Positions 26,852 through 37,378 of a stretch of DNA of 64,000 nt are shown here, piece by piece. The stretch covers positions 16,860 to 80,859 of the forward strand of contig JAFAKB010000056.1 of the NCBI GenBank assembly GCA_019235885.1, read 5' to 3'. This DNA comes from Candidatus Eremiobacterota bacterium. Its GTDB lineage: Bacteria; Vulcanimicrobiota; Vulcanimicrobiia; Vulcanimicrobiales; Vulcanimicrobiaceae. Made by a program: the position numbers and the translations under genes. Each line of letters starts with the position of its first letter. Position 1 is the first letter of the stretch. A model generated the notes under the pieces. The model was not told where the DNA came from. It made no database searches and saw only the letters and a list, made by a program, of their open reading frames with translations.

Positions 26852-27751
26852 ATGGCGGAACGTTCGAGATTATCGTCCGATACGAAAGACGCGCTGGCGC
26901 GTGAAATTCCGCGCGACGAAGGCGTGCGCGCGGCGCTGCGCAACGGGCTGAGGTACTACGGCGGCGTGTTCGCCGGCGAGGAGCTCGTGTTTCGCACGCG
27001 CCGGCCGGCCGTTGCGCGCCTCGCGCGCACGCTGTTCGAAGAGCAGCGCAACGCGGCAGCGGTGCGGCGCGGGCACGACCAGCGACTCTACAAGGCGACG
27101 ACCTTCGAGATCGATCTCGGCAACGCCGATCCCGGCGTGCCGCCGAGACCGCGCCGCCGCGACGAGCGGCGGGCCGAGTTGCGCGCGGCGTTCTTGTGCG
27201 CCGGCTCGGTCGCGGCGCCGCAGCACGGCTACCACCTCGAGTTCGTCTTCGCCGACGAGGCGCGCGCCGGCCGCCTCGCCGCGCTGATCGGCGCCGAGGG
27301 AGTCGAGCCGCGGCGGATGTTGCGCAAGGGCCGCCACGTCGTCTACCTCAAAGGCCTGGACGCGATCGTCACCGTGCTCGGCGCGGTCGGCGCCTCCGGG
27401 GCGGTCCTGCGGCTCGAAGACGTGCGGGCGGTCAAGGAGACCAAGAACCGCATCCACCGGCTCGTCAACACCGAGGCCGCCAACGTCGTACGCGCCGCCG
27501 CGGCGGCCGCCGCCCAGCGGGAGGCGATCCAGTTCCTGGCCGACGCCTACGGGCTGCGGAACCTCTCCCCGGCGCTGCGCGAGGCGGCCCAGCTCCGGCT
27601 CGCTCATCCCGACGAGACGCTGGCCGAACTGGGACGCCGCTGCAGCCCGCCGGTCGGGAAGGCGACGATCAACGGCCGGCTGGCGGCGCTGATGCGGCTC
27701 GTCAAGCGGCTGCGCGGGGAACGAGAGGAGCCCGAAGTTTCCCTGGCCTAA
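26852..27751 (+). CDS. whiA: DNA-binding protein WhiA
   Basis: 299 aa. The degenerate LAGLIDADG homing-endonuclease domain includes RAAFLCAGSVAAPQHGYHLE. The C-terminal helix-turn-helix has NRIHRLVNTEAANVVRA and the final block LRLAHPDETLAELG / GKATINGRLAAL. WhiA regulates division and chromosome segregation genes in Terrabacteria, where it commonly precedes gap, as here (12 nt to gap). This is unusual in a diderm with heptose genes and is a taxonomic clue. Confidence 0.93.
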   Translation: MAERSRLSSDTKDALAREIPRDEGVRAALRNGLRYYGGVFAGEELVFRTRRPAVARLARTLFEEQRNAAAVRRGHDQRLYKATTFEIDLGNADPGVPPRPRRRDERRAELRAAFLCAGSVAAPQHGYHLEFVFADEARAGRLAALIGAEGVEPRRMLRKGRHVVYLKGLDAIVTVLGAVGASGAVLRLEDVRAVKETKNRIHRLVNTEAANVVRAAAAAAAQREAIQFLADAYGLRNLSPALREAAQLRLAHPDETLAELGRRCSPPVGKATINGRLAALMRLVKRLRGEREEPEVSLA

Positions 27752-27763
27752 AGCGGTCGGGCT

Positions 27764-28780
27764 ATGCGCATCGGCATCAATGGGTTCGGCCGCATCGGCC
27801 GCAACTTCACCAAGGCGCTCCTTGAGCGCTATCCCGCCCTCGAGATCGCGGCGGTCAACGACCTGATCCCGGCCGCCGAGTGCGCGCACCTCTTCAAATA
27901 CGACTCGAACTACGGGGCCTATTCGGGCGAGGTCACCTCGAGCGCCGACTCGATCACGGTCGACGGCAAGACGATCAAGGTGCTGGCCGAGCGCGATCCC
28001 GGCAAGCTGCCGTGGAAGGACCTCGGCGTCGACGTGGTGGTGGAGTCGACCGGGATCTTCACCGACGCCGCCAAGGCGCGCGCGCACATCGACGGCGGCG
28101 GGGCGAAGAAAGTGATCATCTCGGCCCCGGCCAAGGGCGAGGACGTCACGCTCGTCCTCGGAGTGAACGGCGACCGCTACGATCCGGCCAAGCACGACGT
28201 CATCTCGAACGCGTCGTGCACGACGAACTGCCTGGCGACGGCGGTGAAGCCGATCGTCGACAATCTGGGCTGGGTGCGCGGCTTCATGACGACGATCCAC
28301 TCGTACACGAACGATCAGAACGTCCTCGACGGCCCGCACAAGGACCTGCGCCGCGCGCGCAACGCCGCGACGAACATCATCCCGACCTCGACGGGCGCGG
28401 CGAAGGCGCTGTACCTGACGATCCCCGAGGTGCAAGGGACGTTCGACGGGTTCGCGCTGCGCGTCCCGACGCCGACCGTCTCGATGATCTACCTTGTCGT
28501 GCAAGTGAAGAAAGAGACCACGCGCGAGGAGGTCAACGCGATCCTGCGCGGCGAGGCGCAGACCACGCTCAAAGACTATGTGCAGTACACCGAGGAAGAG
28601 CTCGTCTCGAGCGACTTCAAAGGAAATCCGTACAGCTCGATCATCGACGGCAAGCTGACCAACGCGAACGGCGACTTGATCCAGATCGCGGCCTGGTACG
28701 ACAACGAGTGGGGCTACTCGTGCCGGCTCGCCGACCTCACCCAGATGATCGCAGCGAAGATTCCCTCCGGCGTCGCGTGA
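27764..28780 (+). CDS. gap: Glyceraldehyde-3-phosphate dehydrogenase, type I
   Basis: 338 aa, full length. Rossmann start INGFGRIGRNF; catalytic Cys in SNASCTTNCLAT; TTIHSYTNDQ with catalytic His; STGAAKAL; WYDNEWGYSCRL at the C-terminus. It oxidises glyceraldehyde-3-phosphate to 1,3-bisphosphoglycerate. It is part of the rqcP-whiA-gap...pgk-tpiA-gpmI unit, but separated from pgk by two unrelated genes. Confidence 0.97.
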   Translation: MRIGINGFGRIGRNFTKALLERYPALEIAAVNDLIPAAECAHLFKYDSNYGAYSGEVTSSADSITVDGKTIKVLAERDPGKLPWKDLGVDVVVESTGIFTDAAKARAHIDGGGAKKVIISAPAKGEDVTLVLGVNGDRYDPAKHDVISNASCTTNCLATAVKPIVDNLGWVRGFMTTIHSYTNDQNVLDGPHKDLRRARNAATNIIPTSTGAAKALYLTIPEVQGTFDGFALRVPTPTVSMIYLVVQVKKETTREEVNAILRGEAQTTLKDYVQYTEEELVSSDFKGNPYSSIIDGKLTNANGDLIQIAAWYDNEWGYSCRLADLTQMIAAKIPSGVA

Positions 28781-28924
28781 CGCGCGCGCTTCGGCCCGTT
28801 CCCGTCGCCGCCGCGCTCGACGACTTGCGCAAGTACGTCGGCCTCAGCTCGCCGGCGATCTCGCCGACGGCAAGCGCGCCGTTGTCGTGGTGAGCCGCAT
28901 CGAGTGGAACGACGACCGCCTGAA

Positions 28925-30940
28925 GTGATCGCTCGGGCCTGCGCTTGCGCGCTCCTGCTCATCGTGGCGCTCGGCGCACCGTCCGCGACACACGCGGGCG
29001 AGGATACGTCGGGCCCGTTCACGCTCGAGGACGTGTACCGGCTGGTCAGCCTGTCGTCACCGCAGTCGTCGCCCGACGGCAAGCATGTCCTCGTCGTCGT
29101 TCGGACCGCCGACCGCGAACACGATCGCTGGGCGCGCCGAATCGATCTCGTCGATGCCGGTGGCGGCCCAACCCGTACCGTCGCTCGCGGCAACGTCTCA
29201 TCGCCGCGCTGGTCGCCCAGCGGCGATCGCTTCGCATACCTCATGAACGGCGCGGTTTGGGTGGCGCAGCTCGGCAACGGTGAAGCGCGCCGCATCGAAG
29301 GCGAGCGCGTGGTCCAGTTCGCCTGGCGTCCCGACGGAGCCGCGCTCGCCGTCGTCGCGCTGCCGGCACCGGCGGAGAAGGCAGGTGACGCGCGCTACCT
29401 CGACGCCTACGAAGTCGGAAACGATCCCGCGCTCGCCAAGGGACCGCCGCAGTCCGCCCGACTGTTCCTGCGCACGCTCGATGGTGCGTCCAAGGCGCTC
29501 GGCCCGGCGAAGGGAACGGTGACGTGGGGCGATGCCGAGTCGACGCTCTCGTTTTCGCCCGACGGCAAGCTCCTTGCCTACCTCTGGGCGCCAAACGCGC
29601 TCGGCAACGATGCGGTCGCGGCGCGCATGCACCTCGTCGACACCACGACCGGCCGCGAACGCGAGATTCCGCCGTTCGGGCACGTCCGCGACCCGCTCTT
29701 CTCGCCGGACGGCAGGTGGCTCGCCTACGCGTACAGCGACGGAGATTCGCAGACCCATCCGACCGAAGCGTTCGTCGTTCCCCTCGCCGGCGGCGCTGCG
29801 CGATCGGTCTCGCACAACGTCGATCGGAACGTCCTCGACCTCGCGTGGGAGCCGCATTCCGGACGGCTCGACTTCACCGCCCACGACGGATTTCACACCG
29901 CGCTCTTTCGGAGCGTCGACGGCGCTCCGGCGCGCCGCATCGCGCCGGCGATCGAGATCGAGTCGGGACTAGAGGGTGCGTTCGCCGACGATGGGCGGCT
30001 GGTATACGTCTATTCCAACTGGCAGCGCCCCGAAGATCTGGCCCAATCGACGGTACCGCCGCCCGCGGACAACGGGATCGGACTGATCACCCGCTACAAC
30101 GTCGCGATCGGCGTATCGGGATTGTTCCATGGGCTCACGTTTCCGACCTCGCTCGGGATCCCGAGCGATGCGGTCGTAACGCTGCCCGCGCGTTACTACA
30201 CCGGCGACTTCTATCACGCGGGCGGCAGTGAAACTCTCGATCCTCCGAACCGTCATTACCCGCTCGTCGTCGTGCTGCACGGCGGCCCGACCTCCGCGGC
30301 GCTCGGGAACTTCGATCTCTTTGCGCGCTTGCTCGCGGCCCGCGGCTGGATCGTCCTCGAACCGAACTATCGCGGAAGCGACAATCTGGGTGCACGGTAT
30401 CAGTCGGCGGTCGGCGGCGACAAGCTGCGCGGTCCCGGCAGCGACATCGATGCGGCGATCGCCGGGGCGTCTTCGGCATTCAGGGTCGATACGTCACGGA
30501 TCGCGGTGAGCGGCTGGTCGTACGGCGCCGGCCTGACGTTGTGGATGATCGAGCACCGCCATGACTTTCGAGCCGCGGTCGCCGGCGCCGCCGTGACCGA
30601 CATTGCGGCGGATTATGCGACCGCGGACGACATCGACGCCGATCGCGCGCTCGTCGGCGGCTCGCCGCTCGTCGGAAAGCATCGTGCCGCCGCCGCCGCG
30701 ATGAGCCCGATCACCTATGTCGAGCAGGTGCACACGCCCCTGCTGCTGATGACCGCTCGCGGTGACGACCGCGTGTCGCCGGTCGGCTCGTACGAGTTCT
30801 ACCACGCGTTGCGCGATCTGGGCCGGCCGGTGAAGCTCGTAGCGTACCCGGTCGACGGCCACTTTCCGAGCGATCCGGTGCGGCGCGTCGACGTCTACCG
30901 GCGCTGGATCGACTTCCTCGCCGCGCATCTCGGTACGTAG
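28925..30940 (+). CDS. Secreted S9-family (prolyl oligopeptidase-like) serine peptidase
   Basis: 671 aa from GTG 28925; GTG 28904 is also in frame, but 28925 places Arg then a hydrophobic core, giving a good signal peptide ending THAG. Residues about 30-400 form a beta-propeller with TolB/WD-like repeats (SSPQSSPDGKHVLV, SFSPDGKLLAYL, FSPDGRWLAYAYS). The C-terminal alpha/beta hydrolase has LHGGPTSAALG, nucleophile GWSYGAG, Asp in ARGDDRVSP and His in VDGHFPSD. It cleaves short peptides in the periplasm. It sits inside the glycolytic unit between gap and pgk. Confidence 0.9.
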   Translation: MIARACACALLLIVALGAPSATHAGEDTSGPFTLEDVYRLVSLSSPQSSPDGKHVLVVVRTADREHDRWARRIDLVDAGGGPTRTVARGNVSSPRWSPSGDRFAYLMNGAVWVAQLGNGEARRIEGERVVQFAWRPDGAALAVVALPAPAEKAGDARYLDAYEVGNDPALAKGPPQSARLFLRTLDGASKALGPAKGTVTWGDAESTLSFSPDGKLLAYLWAPNALGNDAVAARMHLVDTTTGREREIPPFGHVRDPLFSPDGRWLAYAYSDGDSQTHPTEAFVVPLAGGAARSVSHNVDRNVLDLAWEPHSGRLDFTAHDGFHTALFRSVDGAPARRIAPAIEIESGLEGAFADDGRLVYVYSNWQRPEDLAQSTVPPPADNGIGLITRYNVAIGVSGLFHGLTFPTSLGIPSDAVVTLPARYYTGDFYHAGGSETLDPPNRHYPLVVVLHGGPTSAALGNFDLFARLLAARGWIVLEPNYRGSDNLGARYQSAVGGDKLRGPGSDIDAAIAGASSAFRVDTSRIAVSGWSYGAGLTLWMIEHRHDFRAAVAGAAVTDIAADYATADDIDADRALVGGSPLVGKHRAAAAAMSPITYVEQVHTPLLLMTARGDDRVSPVGSYEFYHALRDLGRPVKLVAYPVDGHFPSDPVRRVDVYRRWIDFLAAHLGT

Positions 30941-30943
30941 CCG

Positions 30944-31705
30944 ATGTGCACCGTCTTGGTCCTGTTCCGCCCGGGCGATGCGTGGCCGCTGCTGGTCGGC
31001 GCGAACCGCGACGAGTCGTTCGACCGGGCGTTTCTCCCGCCGGGACGTCATTGGCCCAGCGCGCCGGATATCGTGGCGCCGCGCGATCTCACGGCGGGCG
31101 GAACGTGGTTCGGGGTCAACGAACGCGGCGTCTTTGCCACGATCGTGAACGGCATCGACCGTCTCGGCCCGGCCGAAGGAAAGACCAGCCGCGGTGAGCT
31201 GGTGCTGCGCGCGCTCGGCGAACCGGACGCGACGCGCGCGGTGCGCGCCGTCGGCGCGCTCGACGCGCAGCGCTACCGCGGCTTCACGCTGCTCGTCGCC
31301 GACCGCGAAACCGCGCACGCGGTGAGCAGCGACGAGCGGACGATCCGGGTCGACGGGCTGGCGCCCGGCCACCACATGGTCACGCCCCAGGGCTGCGACG
31401 CCGCCGGCTCGCCGCGCTTCGACGCGCACTTTCCGGCGTTTCGCGCCGCGCCGCCGCCAGTACCGCCGCGCGATTGGGAGAACTGGATCGAGCTCTTGAA
31501 GCACGCCGACGACGACGATCCGCACCGTGCGATGACGGTCCTCACCGACGCCGGCTTCGGCACCGTCTGCAGCTCGCTCCTCGCGTTGCCCGCGGCACCG
31601 CACGAGACGCCGGTCCTGCTGTTTGCGAACGGTCCGCCGACGCGCGCCCCGTACGAACCGGTCACCGCGCCGTGGGCCGACGTCTCGAACGTGGGACGGG
31701 CGTAG
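30944..31705 (+). CDS. NRDE-family (TANGO2-like) protein
   Basis: 253 aa, 3 nt after the S9 peptidase. N-terminal Met-Cys (MCTVLVLF) and the family signature VGANRDESFDR, followed by GTWFGVNERGVFATIVN and SRGELVLRAL. NRDE/TANGO2 proteins have an Ntn-hydrolase-like fold and have been linked to heme or acyl-CoA handling; the reaction is not settled. It precedes pgk by 3 nt, so it is co-transcribed. Confidence 0.88.
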   Translation: MCTVLVLFRPGDAWPLLVGANRDESFDRAFLPPGRHWPSAPDIVAPRDLTAGGTWFGVNERGVFATIVNGIDRLGPAEGKTSRGELVLRALGEPDATRAVRAVGALDAQRYRGFTLLVADRETAHAVSSDERTIRVDGLAPGHHMVTPQGCDAAGSPRFDAHFPAFRAAPPPVPPRDWENWIELLKHADDDDPHRAMTVLTDAGFGTVCSSLLALPAAPHETPVLLFANGPPTRAPYEPVTAPWADVSNVGRA

Positions 31706-31708
31706 CGC

Positions 31709-32905
31709 ATGACGTTCAAGACGTTGCGCGACGCCGAGGTGCGCGGGAAGCGGGTGCTGCTGCGCGAGGACCTCAACGTCCCGATGAAGGACGGCGCGAT
31801 CGCCGACGAGACGCGCATCACCGCGGCGCTGCCGACGCTGCGCTACCTGCGCGAGCAGGGCGCGAAGACGGTGATCCTCTCGCACCTCGGCCGCCCGGAC
31901 GGCACGCCGAACCCGAAGTACTCGCTGCGTCCGCTCGCACCGCGGCTCGCCGAACTGCTGGGCACCGAGGTGCGATTCGTCGAGGACTGCGTCGGCGAAG
32001 CCGCCGTCACGGCCTCGCACCGCCTCGCCGACGGCGGCTTCGCGCTGTTCGAGAACGTCCGCTTCCATCCCGAGGAAGAAGCGAACGATCCGGCGTTCGC
32101 GCGCGAGCTGGCGCGCTCGGGCGATCTGTACGTGAACGACGCGTTCGGCACGGCGCACCGCGCGCACGCGTCGACCGCCGGCGTCGCGGCGTACCTGCCG
32201 GCGTACGCGGGCTTCTTGATGGAAGCCGAGCTGGCCGCGCTGGCGCGGTTGACGGAGCGCCCGGAGCACCCGTTCGTGTGCGCGATCGGCGGGGCGAAGG
32301 TCGCCGACAAGGTCGGCGTGTTCGAAAACCTGCTGGCGCGGGTCGACGCGTTCGTGATCGGTGGCGGGATGGCCAACACGTTCCTCGCCGCGCAAGGGAT
32401 TGAGGTCGGGAAGTCGCTGCGCGATCCCGATCTGATGCCGGCGCAGCGGATCATCGCGATGTCGCTGGCGAAAGGTGTCGCGCTGCACCTGCCGACCGAC
32501 GCCGTCGTCGCCGACGCCTTCGACGCGGACGAGACGGCGCGCACCGTCCCGCTGGATCACGTCGGCGAGGCGATGATCCTCGACATCGGCCCCGAGACGG
32601 CGCGCGCGTACGCCGGCGTGCTGCGCGAGGCGAAGACGATCGTCTTCAACGGCCCGATGGGCGTTTACGAGAAGCCGGCGTACCAGAACGGGACGCGGGT
32701 GGTCGGCGAAGCGATCGCCGAGGCGACGCAGCGCGGTGCGACGAGCGTGGTCGGCGGCGGCGACGCCGCGGCAGCGGCGCACGCGCTTGGTTTCGCCGGC
32801 GCGATGACGCACGTCTCGACCGGCGGCGGCGCGACCCTGGAGTTCCTCGAAGGCAAAACGCTGCCGGGCGTTGCCGCGCTGGAGCAGAGCGCGGCGCGCG
32901 CATGA
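31709..32905 (+). CDS. pgk: Phosphoglycerate kinase
   Basis: 398 aa, full length. It transfers phosphate from 1,3-bisphosphoglycerate to ADP. Signatures: [72 protein letters not shown] and GGGDAAAAA. The start ATG follows the NRDE gene by 3 nt; the stop overlaps tpiA by 4 nt. Confidence 0.97.
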   Translation: MTFKTLRDAEVRGKRVLLREDLNVPMKDGAIADETRITAALPTLRYLREQGAKTVILSHLGRPDGTPNPKYSLRPLAPRLAELLGTEVRFVEDCVGEAAVTASHRLADGGFALFENVRFHPEEEANDPAFARELARSGDLYVNDAFGTAHRAHASTAGVAAYLPAYAGFLMEAELAALARLTERPEHPFVCAIGGAKVADKVGVFENLLARVDAFVIGGGMANTFLAAQGIEVGKSLRDPDLMPAQRIIAMSLAKGVALHLPTDAVVADAFDADETARTVPLDHVGEAMILDIGPETARAYAGVLREAKTIVFNGPMGVYEKPAYQNGTRVVGEAIAEATQRGATSVVGGGDAAAAAHALGFAGAMTHVSTGGGATLEFLEGKTLPGVAALEQSAARA

Positions 32906-33663
32906 GCACGCTCCGTAAGCCGTTGATCGTCGGCAACTGGAAGATGCACAAGACGATCGCCGAGACGCGCACGTTCGTCGCCGACGTGCGCGCGCGCCCG
33001 CTGCCGCTCGGCGAGGTCGACGCGGTGATCTGTCCGCCGTTCACCGCGCTGTGCGCGGCGCGCGACGCGCTCGCCGGTTCCGGAATCGGGTTGGGCGCGC
33101 AGAACGTGGGGTGGGCCGACCAAGGAGCGTTCACCGGCGAGATCTCGCCGCCGATGCTGAGCGAGTGCGGTGTGGCATGGGTGGTGATCGGCCACTCCGA
33201 GCGGCGCGCGCTCTTCGGTGAGCTCGACTTCCGCGTGCACGAGAAGGCGATCGCCGCGCTGGCGCGCGGGATCACGCCGATCGTCGCGGTCGGCGAGACG
33301 GCCGAGGAGCATGCGGCCGGAGGGGCGCTCGACAAGGTGCGCGCGCAGCTGCACGCGGCGTTCGACACGATGCCGGTTTCGCACGTCGCGCGCTGCGTCG
33401 TCGCCTACGAGCCGATCTGGGCGATCGGAACAGGGACGGCCGACACGCCGGAGAGCGCGAACGCGCTCATGGGCGAGGTTCGCCGTGCGATCCCGGGGCT
33501 CGCGGACGCGCACCTGCTCTACGGTGGTAGCATGAATGCCGGCAACGTCGCGGCGTTCGTCGCGCAGCCGAACATCGACGGCGGGCTCGTCGGCGGTGCG
33601 AGCCTTCAGCCCGATTCGTTCGCGGCGCTGCTCGACGGCGCGCGCGCCGGAGCGCGCGCGTGA
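32902..33663 (+). CDS. tpiA: Triosephosphate isomerase
   Basis: 253 aa. NWKMHKT with catalytic Lys; GHSERR with catalytic His; [11 protein letters not shown] with catalytic Glu and the flexible loop; YGGSMNAGN and GGLVGGASL for phosphate binding. It starts inside the pgk stop (ATGA) and overlaps gpmI by 4 nt. Confidence 0.97.
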   Translation: MSTLRKPLIVGNWKMHKTIAETRTFVADVRARPLPLGEVDAVICPPFTALCAARDALAGSGIGLGAQNVGWADQGAFTGEISPPMLSECGVAWVVIGHSERRALFGELDFRVHEKAIAALARGITPIVAVGETAEEHAAGGALDKVRAQLHAAFDTMPVSHVARCVVAYEPIWAIGTGTADTPESANALMGEVRRAIPGLADAHLLYGGSMNAGNVAAFVAQPNIDGGLVGGASLQPDSFAALLDGARAGARA

Positions 33664-35198
33664 GCAAGCGACGCCCGTTCGTGCTGGCGATCCTGGACGG
33701 CTGGGGAACGAGCAAAGAGCCGCACGGGAACGCGGTCCTCGCCGCCGACCTGCCGAACTGGAACCGCATTCTCGCGACGTATCCGAACACGCTGCTCGAG
33801 GCGAGCGGCGAAGCCGTCGGGCTGCCGCCGGGGGTGATGGGAAACAGCGAGGTCGGCCACATCAACATCGGGAGCGGGCGCGTCGTCCCGCAAGGCGTGG
33901 TCGTGATCGACGAAGAGATCGCGAGCGGAACCTTCCCCGAGAACAAGACGCTGCGAGCGTGCATCGAGCACGTGCAGCGGACCGGCGGGACGCTGCATCT
34001 CATGGGCCTCGTCTCCGACGGCAAAGTCCACAGCTCGCTCGACCATGTCGAGGCGCTGATCGACGCGATCGCCGCCGCCGGCGCACGGCTCGCGATCGAT
34101 GCGTTCCTCGACGGCCGCGACACGCCGCCGAAGTCCGCGGCCGCGTATCTGGAGCGCCTCGAGCAGCATCTCGCGATGCGCAGTCGGAGCGATGCGATCG
34201 CGACGATCTCCGGGCGCTACTACGCGATGGACCGCGACAAGCGCTGGGAGCGCACGCGCAAAGCGTACGACGCGCTCGCGAACGGCGACGCTCAGTACCG
34301 GTATCCGACCGCGCAAGAAGCGCTTGCGGCGGCGTACGAGCGCGGCGAGACCGACGAGTTCGTCGTCCCGACGATCGTTGGCGCGCCGCGGCCGGTGCGG
34401 GACGGCGACGCCTGCATCTTCTTCAACTTCCGCCCCGACCGCGCGCGCCAGCTTACCCTCGCGTTCAGCGATCCGGCGTTCGACCAGTTTCCGGTGCACC
34501 GCTACGAAGACTTCGTCTTCGCAACGATGACGCGCTACGAGGAGAACTTTCCGAACCCGGTGCTGTTCGGCCCGCGCCCGCAAAGCGACGTCTTCGGCGA
34601 GATCGTCGCCAACGCCGGACTCACGCAGCTGCGCCTCGCGGAGACCGAGAAGTACGCGCACGTGACGTACTTCTTCAACGGCGGGCGCGAGGACGTGTTC
34701 CCAGGCGAAGACCGGATCCTGATTCCCTCGAACCGCAGCGTCCCGACCTACGATTTCGCCCCGGAGATGTCGGCGAACGACATCACGACCGCCGCGATCG
34801 AAGACCTCGCGCACCGTCGGCACGACCTGATCGTAATGAACTACGCGAACGCCGACATGGTCGGTCACACCGGCGTGTGGGACGCGACGATCTCCGCGCT
34901 CGAGACGCTCGACGTCGCGCTCGGCCGCCTGGAACAGGCCGTGCTGAACGCGCACGGAGTCCTCGCCATCACCGCGGACCACGGCAACGCTGAAGAGAAG
35001 ATCGACATCGACGGCAACCCGCTGACCGCGCACACGACGAACCCTGTTCCCTTCGTGCTCGTCTCCGAGCAGCGCTTCGGAACGTTCGAGGGAGAGGGAA
35101 AGCTCGGCGACGTCGCGCCGACGCTGCTGCCGCTCCTCGGGCTGCCGGTTCCACCCAGCATGACCGGAACGAACCTGTTGCGCATGGAATCGACGTGA
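33660..35198 (+). CDS. gpmI: 2,3-bisphosphoglycerate-independent phosphoglycerate mutase
   Basis: 512 aa from GTG 33660. A two-Mn2+ alkaline-phosphatase-fold enzyme. ILDGWG starts the metal site; [15 protein letters not shown] has the phosphorylated Ser; [43 protein letters not shown] and TADHGNAEE give the remaining metal and substrate ligands. Overlaps of 4 nt on both sides show tight coupling. Confidence 0.97.
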   Translation: MSKRRPFVLAILDGWGTSKEPHGNAVLAADLPNWNRILATYPNTLLEASGEAVGLPPGVMGNSEVGHINIGSGRVVPQGVVVIDEEIASGTFPENKTLRACIEHVQRTGGTLHLMGLVSDGKVHSSLDHVEALIDAIAAAGARLAIDAFLDGRDTPPKSAAAYLERLEQHLAMRSRSDAIATISGRYYAMDRDKRWERTRKAYDALANGDAQYRYPTAQEALAAAYERGETDEFVVPTIVGAPRPVRDGDACIFFNFRPDRARQLTLAFSDPAFDQFPVHRYEDFVFATMTRYEENFPNPVLFGPRPQSDVFGEIVANAGLTQLRLAETEKYAHVTYFFNGGREDVFPGEDRILIPSNRSVPTYDFAPEMSANDITTAAIEDLAHRRHDLIVMNYANADMVGHTGVWDATISALETLDVALGRLEQAVLNAHGVLAITADHGNAEEKIDIDGNPLTAHTTNPVPFVLVSEQRFGTFEGEGKLGDVAPTLLPLLGLPVPPSMTGTNLLRMEST

Positions 35199-36007
35199 AG
35201 CGCAAGCGCATCGAAGCTGCGGCGGAGCTGCTGCGCGAGAAAGCCGGCGGCGAGCTCGACTGCGCGATCGTGCTCGGCTCGGGTTTCGGCGCGGTGCTGC
35301 GCGAGCGGATCAACGGCCCGACGCTGGCATACAAGAAGATCGACGGGATGCCGCAGACCGGCGTTGCGGGCCACGCCGGCGAGGCGCACCTCGGCATGCT
35401 GCACGGCCGGCGCGTCGTCGCCTTCAGCGGCCGGTTCCACCTCTACGAAGGCCGCGCGACCGACGAGGTCGTCTATCCCGTCGTCGCGGCGGCGCACGCC
35501 GGTGCAAAGACGTTCGTGCTGACGAACGCGGCCGGCGGTGTCAACGCGGAGTTCCGTCCCGGCGATCTGATGCTCATCGCCGACCAGCTCAACCTCACCG
35601 GGACGAGCCCGTTGATCGGCGCCGACTTGCTGCCGGGCGCGCAAGCGCGCTTCGTCGACATGGTCGACGCATACTCGCCCGCCCTGCGCGAGCTTGCGCG
35701 GCACATCGCCGCCGAGTACATGATCGTCTTGCGCGAGGGCGTTTACGCGGGCCTGGCCGGCCCCGCGTACGAGACGCCCGCCGAGGCGCGCTACGTGCGC
35801 TCGATCGGCGCCGACGCGGTGGGGATGTCGACGGTGCTGGAGACGATCGCCGCGCGCGCGCTCGGACGCGACGTCGTCGGCTTTTCCCTGATCACGAACG
35901 TCCACGGCACCGGCATCCCGACCTCGCACGAAGAGGTCTTAGCCGCCTCGGCCGCTGCCGCCGAGAACGTCGCCCGCATGATCGAAGGAATCGTCGCGAA
36001 CCTGTAG
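35195..36007 (+). CDS. Purine-nucleoside phosphorylase (trimeric PNP type)
   Basis: 270 aa from GTG 35195. The GSGFG phosphate loop, GHAGEAHLGML, FSGRFHLYEG, TNAAGGVN, GPAYETPAEARY, GADAVGMSTV and LITNVHGTG are hallmarks of the guanosine/inosine-specific trimeric class. It converts purine nucleosides to base plus ribose-1-phosphate, complementing the pyrimidine enzyme at 4980-6272. It is the last gene of the glycolytic unit, overlapping gpmI by 4 nt. Confidence 0.93.
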   Translation: MKRKRIEAAAELLREKAGGELDCAIVLGSGFGAVLRERINGPTLAYKKIDGMPQTGVAGHAGEAHLGMLHGRRVVAFSGRFHLYEGRATDEVVYPVVAAAHAGAKTFVLTNAAGGVNAEFRPGDLMLIADQLNLTGTSPLIGADLLPGAQARFVDMVDAYSPALRELARHIAAEYMIVLREGVYAGLAGPAYETPAEARYVRSIGADAVGMSTVLETIAARALGRDVVGFSLITNVHGTGIPTSHEEVLAASAAAAENVARMIEGIVANL

Positions 36008-36048
36008 GACCTTCCGGAAGCTCGCTTTTAGCCGGGGAGGAAGTTGCC

Positions 36049-37362
36049 ATGCGCCATCGGTCGTCATTACGCGCCGCGGGGCTTGCCGTTGCGCTCGCCG
36101 CCGTCGCCGCGGGGTGCGCAGGGAGCGAAGCGGTCAGATCGGTTGCGCCGGGAGCGGCGGCGAACGGGGCGCTGCGGGCGGCGCGCAGCGTCTCCAGCCT
36201 GGGCGCGTACAACGTCGACAAGACGAAGACCGCGGTTGCCGGAATCTCGTCCGGCGGCTTCATGGCTGTGCAGCTCCACGTGGCGTTCTCGGGAACGTTC
36301 CACTACGCGGCGGTCTACGCGGGCGGGCCGTACTACTGCGCGCAAGACTCGCTCAGCACCGCGCAGACGACGTGCCAGTACGCGACCTCGAGCTCGCTCT
36401 CCGCGTCGGAGAGCTATCTCGACAGCCAGTCCGCCGCCGGGACGATCGATCCGAAGTCGAACTTGAACGGCCAGAAAGCGTACCTGTGGTCGGGGACGAT
36501 GGACTACACCGTCGAGCAGAAGACGATGAACGACCTCAATGCCGAATACCAGCACTATGGCGTCGCGACGAAGTACGACAACGCCTACGCTGCGGGACAC
36601 GGCTGGGAGTCGCTCGACGGCGAAGTCGCCTGCGGCACCACGGCGAGCCCGTACATGATCGACTGCAGCAACTACGACTCGCAGAAGACGTGGCTGACGT
36701 TCTTCTACGGCTCGGTGAACGCGCGCAAGACGGGGACGCTCGGCGGCACGCTCATCAACTTCGACCAGACGCCGTACGGCGGCGGTTCGAACGACCTCGA
36801 CACGAACGGCTATCTCTACGTTCCGGCAAACTGCGCGAGCGGCCAGCAGTGCAAGCTGATCGTCGCGCTCGACGGCTGCGTGCAGACGCAAGCGAGCATC
36901 GGCACGAAGTTCATCACCGAAGCGGGGCTGAACGAGTACGCCGACACGAACAATATCCTGGTGCTGTACCCGTACCAAGTCTCGAGCAGCACGCCGAACA
37001 ACCCCAACGGGTGCTGGGACTGGTGGGGCTACGAGACGACGACCTACGCTTTGAGAGCCGGCCCGCAGATGGCGGCGATCAAGAAGATGGTCGACCGGAT
37101 TCAATCCGGCGGTAGCCCGACACCAACGCCGAGCCCGACGCCGACGGGCGGACCGACTCCGACGCCGACGCCCGCACCGACGCCGACCCCGGTCTGCTAC
37201 ACGGCGTCGAACTATGCGCACGTGCAAGCCGGCCGCGCGCACGACGGCCTCGGCTACGCGCTCGCCAACGGCTCCAATCAGAACATGGGGCTCGACAACG
37301 TCTTCTACCAGACGACGCTGAAGCAGACCGGGCCGAACTACTACGTCATCGGCTGCCCGTAA
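36049..37362 (+). CDS. PHB depolymerase-family esterase, lipoprotein
   Basis: 437 aa; GGGGAGG ribosome site. The signal ends VAAGC, a lipobox. The alpha/beta hydrolase domain has the lipase box GISSGGFMAVQ, then LHVAFSGTFHYAAVYAGGP, as in secreted poly(3-hydroxybutyrate) depolymerases; DYTVEQ/GHGWES may carry the Asp and His. Cys are numerous, suggesting disulfides outside the cytoplasm. A Thr-Pro repeat linker (about 358-381) joins a C-terminal module of about 55 residues (HVQAGRAHDGLGYALANGS) of the type found on such esterases, perhaps for polymer binding. The next gene is a convergent SDR. Confidence 0.82.
   Translation: MRHRSSLRAAGLAVALAAVAAGCAGSEAVRSVAPGAAANGALRAARSVSSLGAYNVDKTKTAVAGISSGGFMAVQLHVAFSGTFHYAAVYAGGPYYCAQDSLSTAQTTCQYATSSSLSASESYLDSQSAAGTIDPKSNLNGQKAYLWSGTMDYTVEQKTMNDLNAEYQHYGVATKYDNAYAAGHGWESLDGEVACGTTASPYMIDCSNYDSQKTWLTFFYGSVNARKTGTLGGTLINFDQTPYGGGSNDLDTNGYLYVPANCASGQQCKLIVALDGCVQTQASIGTKFITEAGLNEYADTNNILVLYPYQVSSSTPNNPNGCWDWWGYETTTYALRAGPQMAAIKKMVDRIQSGGSPTPTPSPTPTGGPTPTPTPAPTPTPVCYTASNYAHVQAGRAHDGLGYALANGSNQNMGLDNVFYQTTLKQTGPNYYVIGCP
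37117..37195 (+). repeat. In-frame Thr-Pro coding repeat
   Basis: Imperfect CCGACN/CCAACG hexamer repeats coding for a (Thr-Pro)n linker in the depolymerase; expected to vary in length between strains. Confidence 0.6.
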
Positions 37363-37378
37363 GAGTCCCCACGATTCG

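Noticed and set aside
28781..28924. Separate small gene after gap
   Set aside because: One frame looks protein-like at its end but has no start codon or ribosome site; at most a remnant.
37117..37195. Tandem hexamer repeat resembling a CRISPR or minisatellite
   Set aside because: It is in-frame Thr-Pro coding sequence with no spacers.
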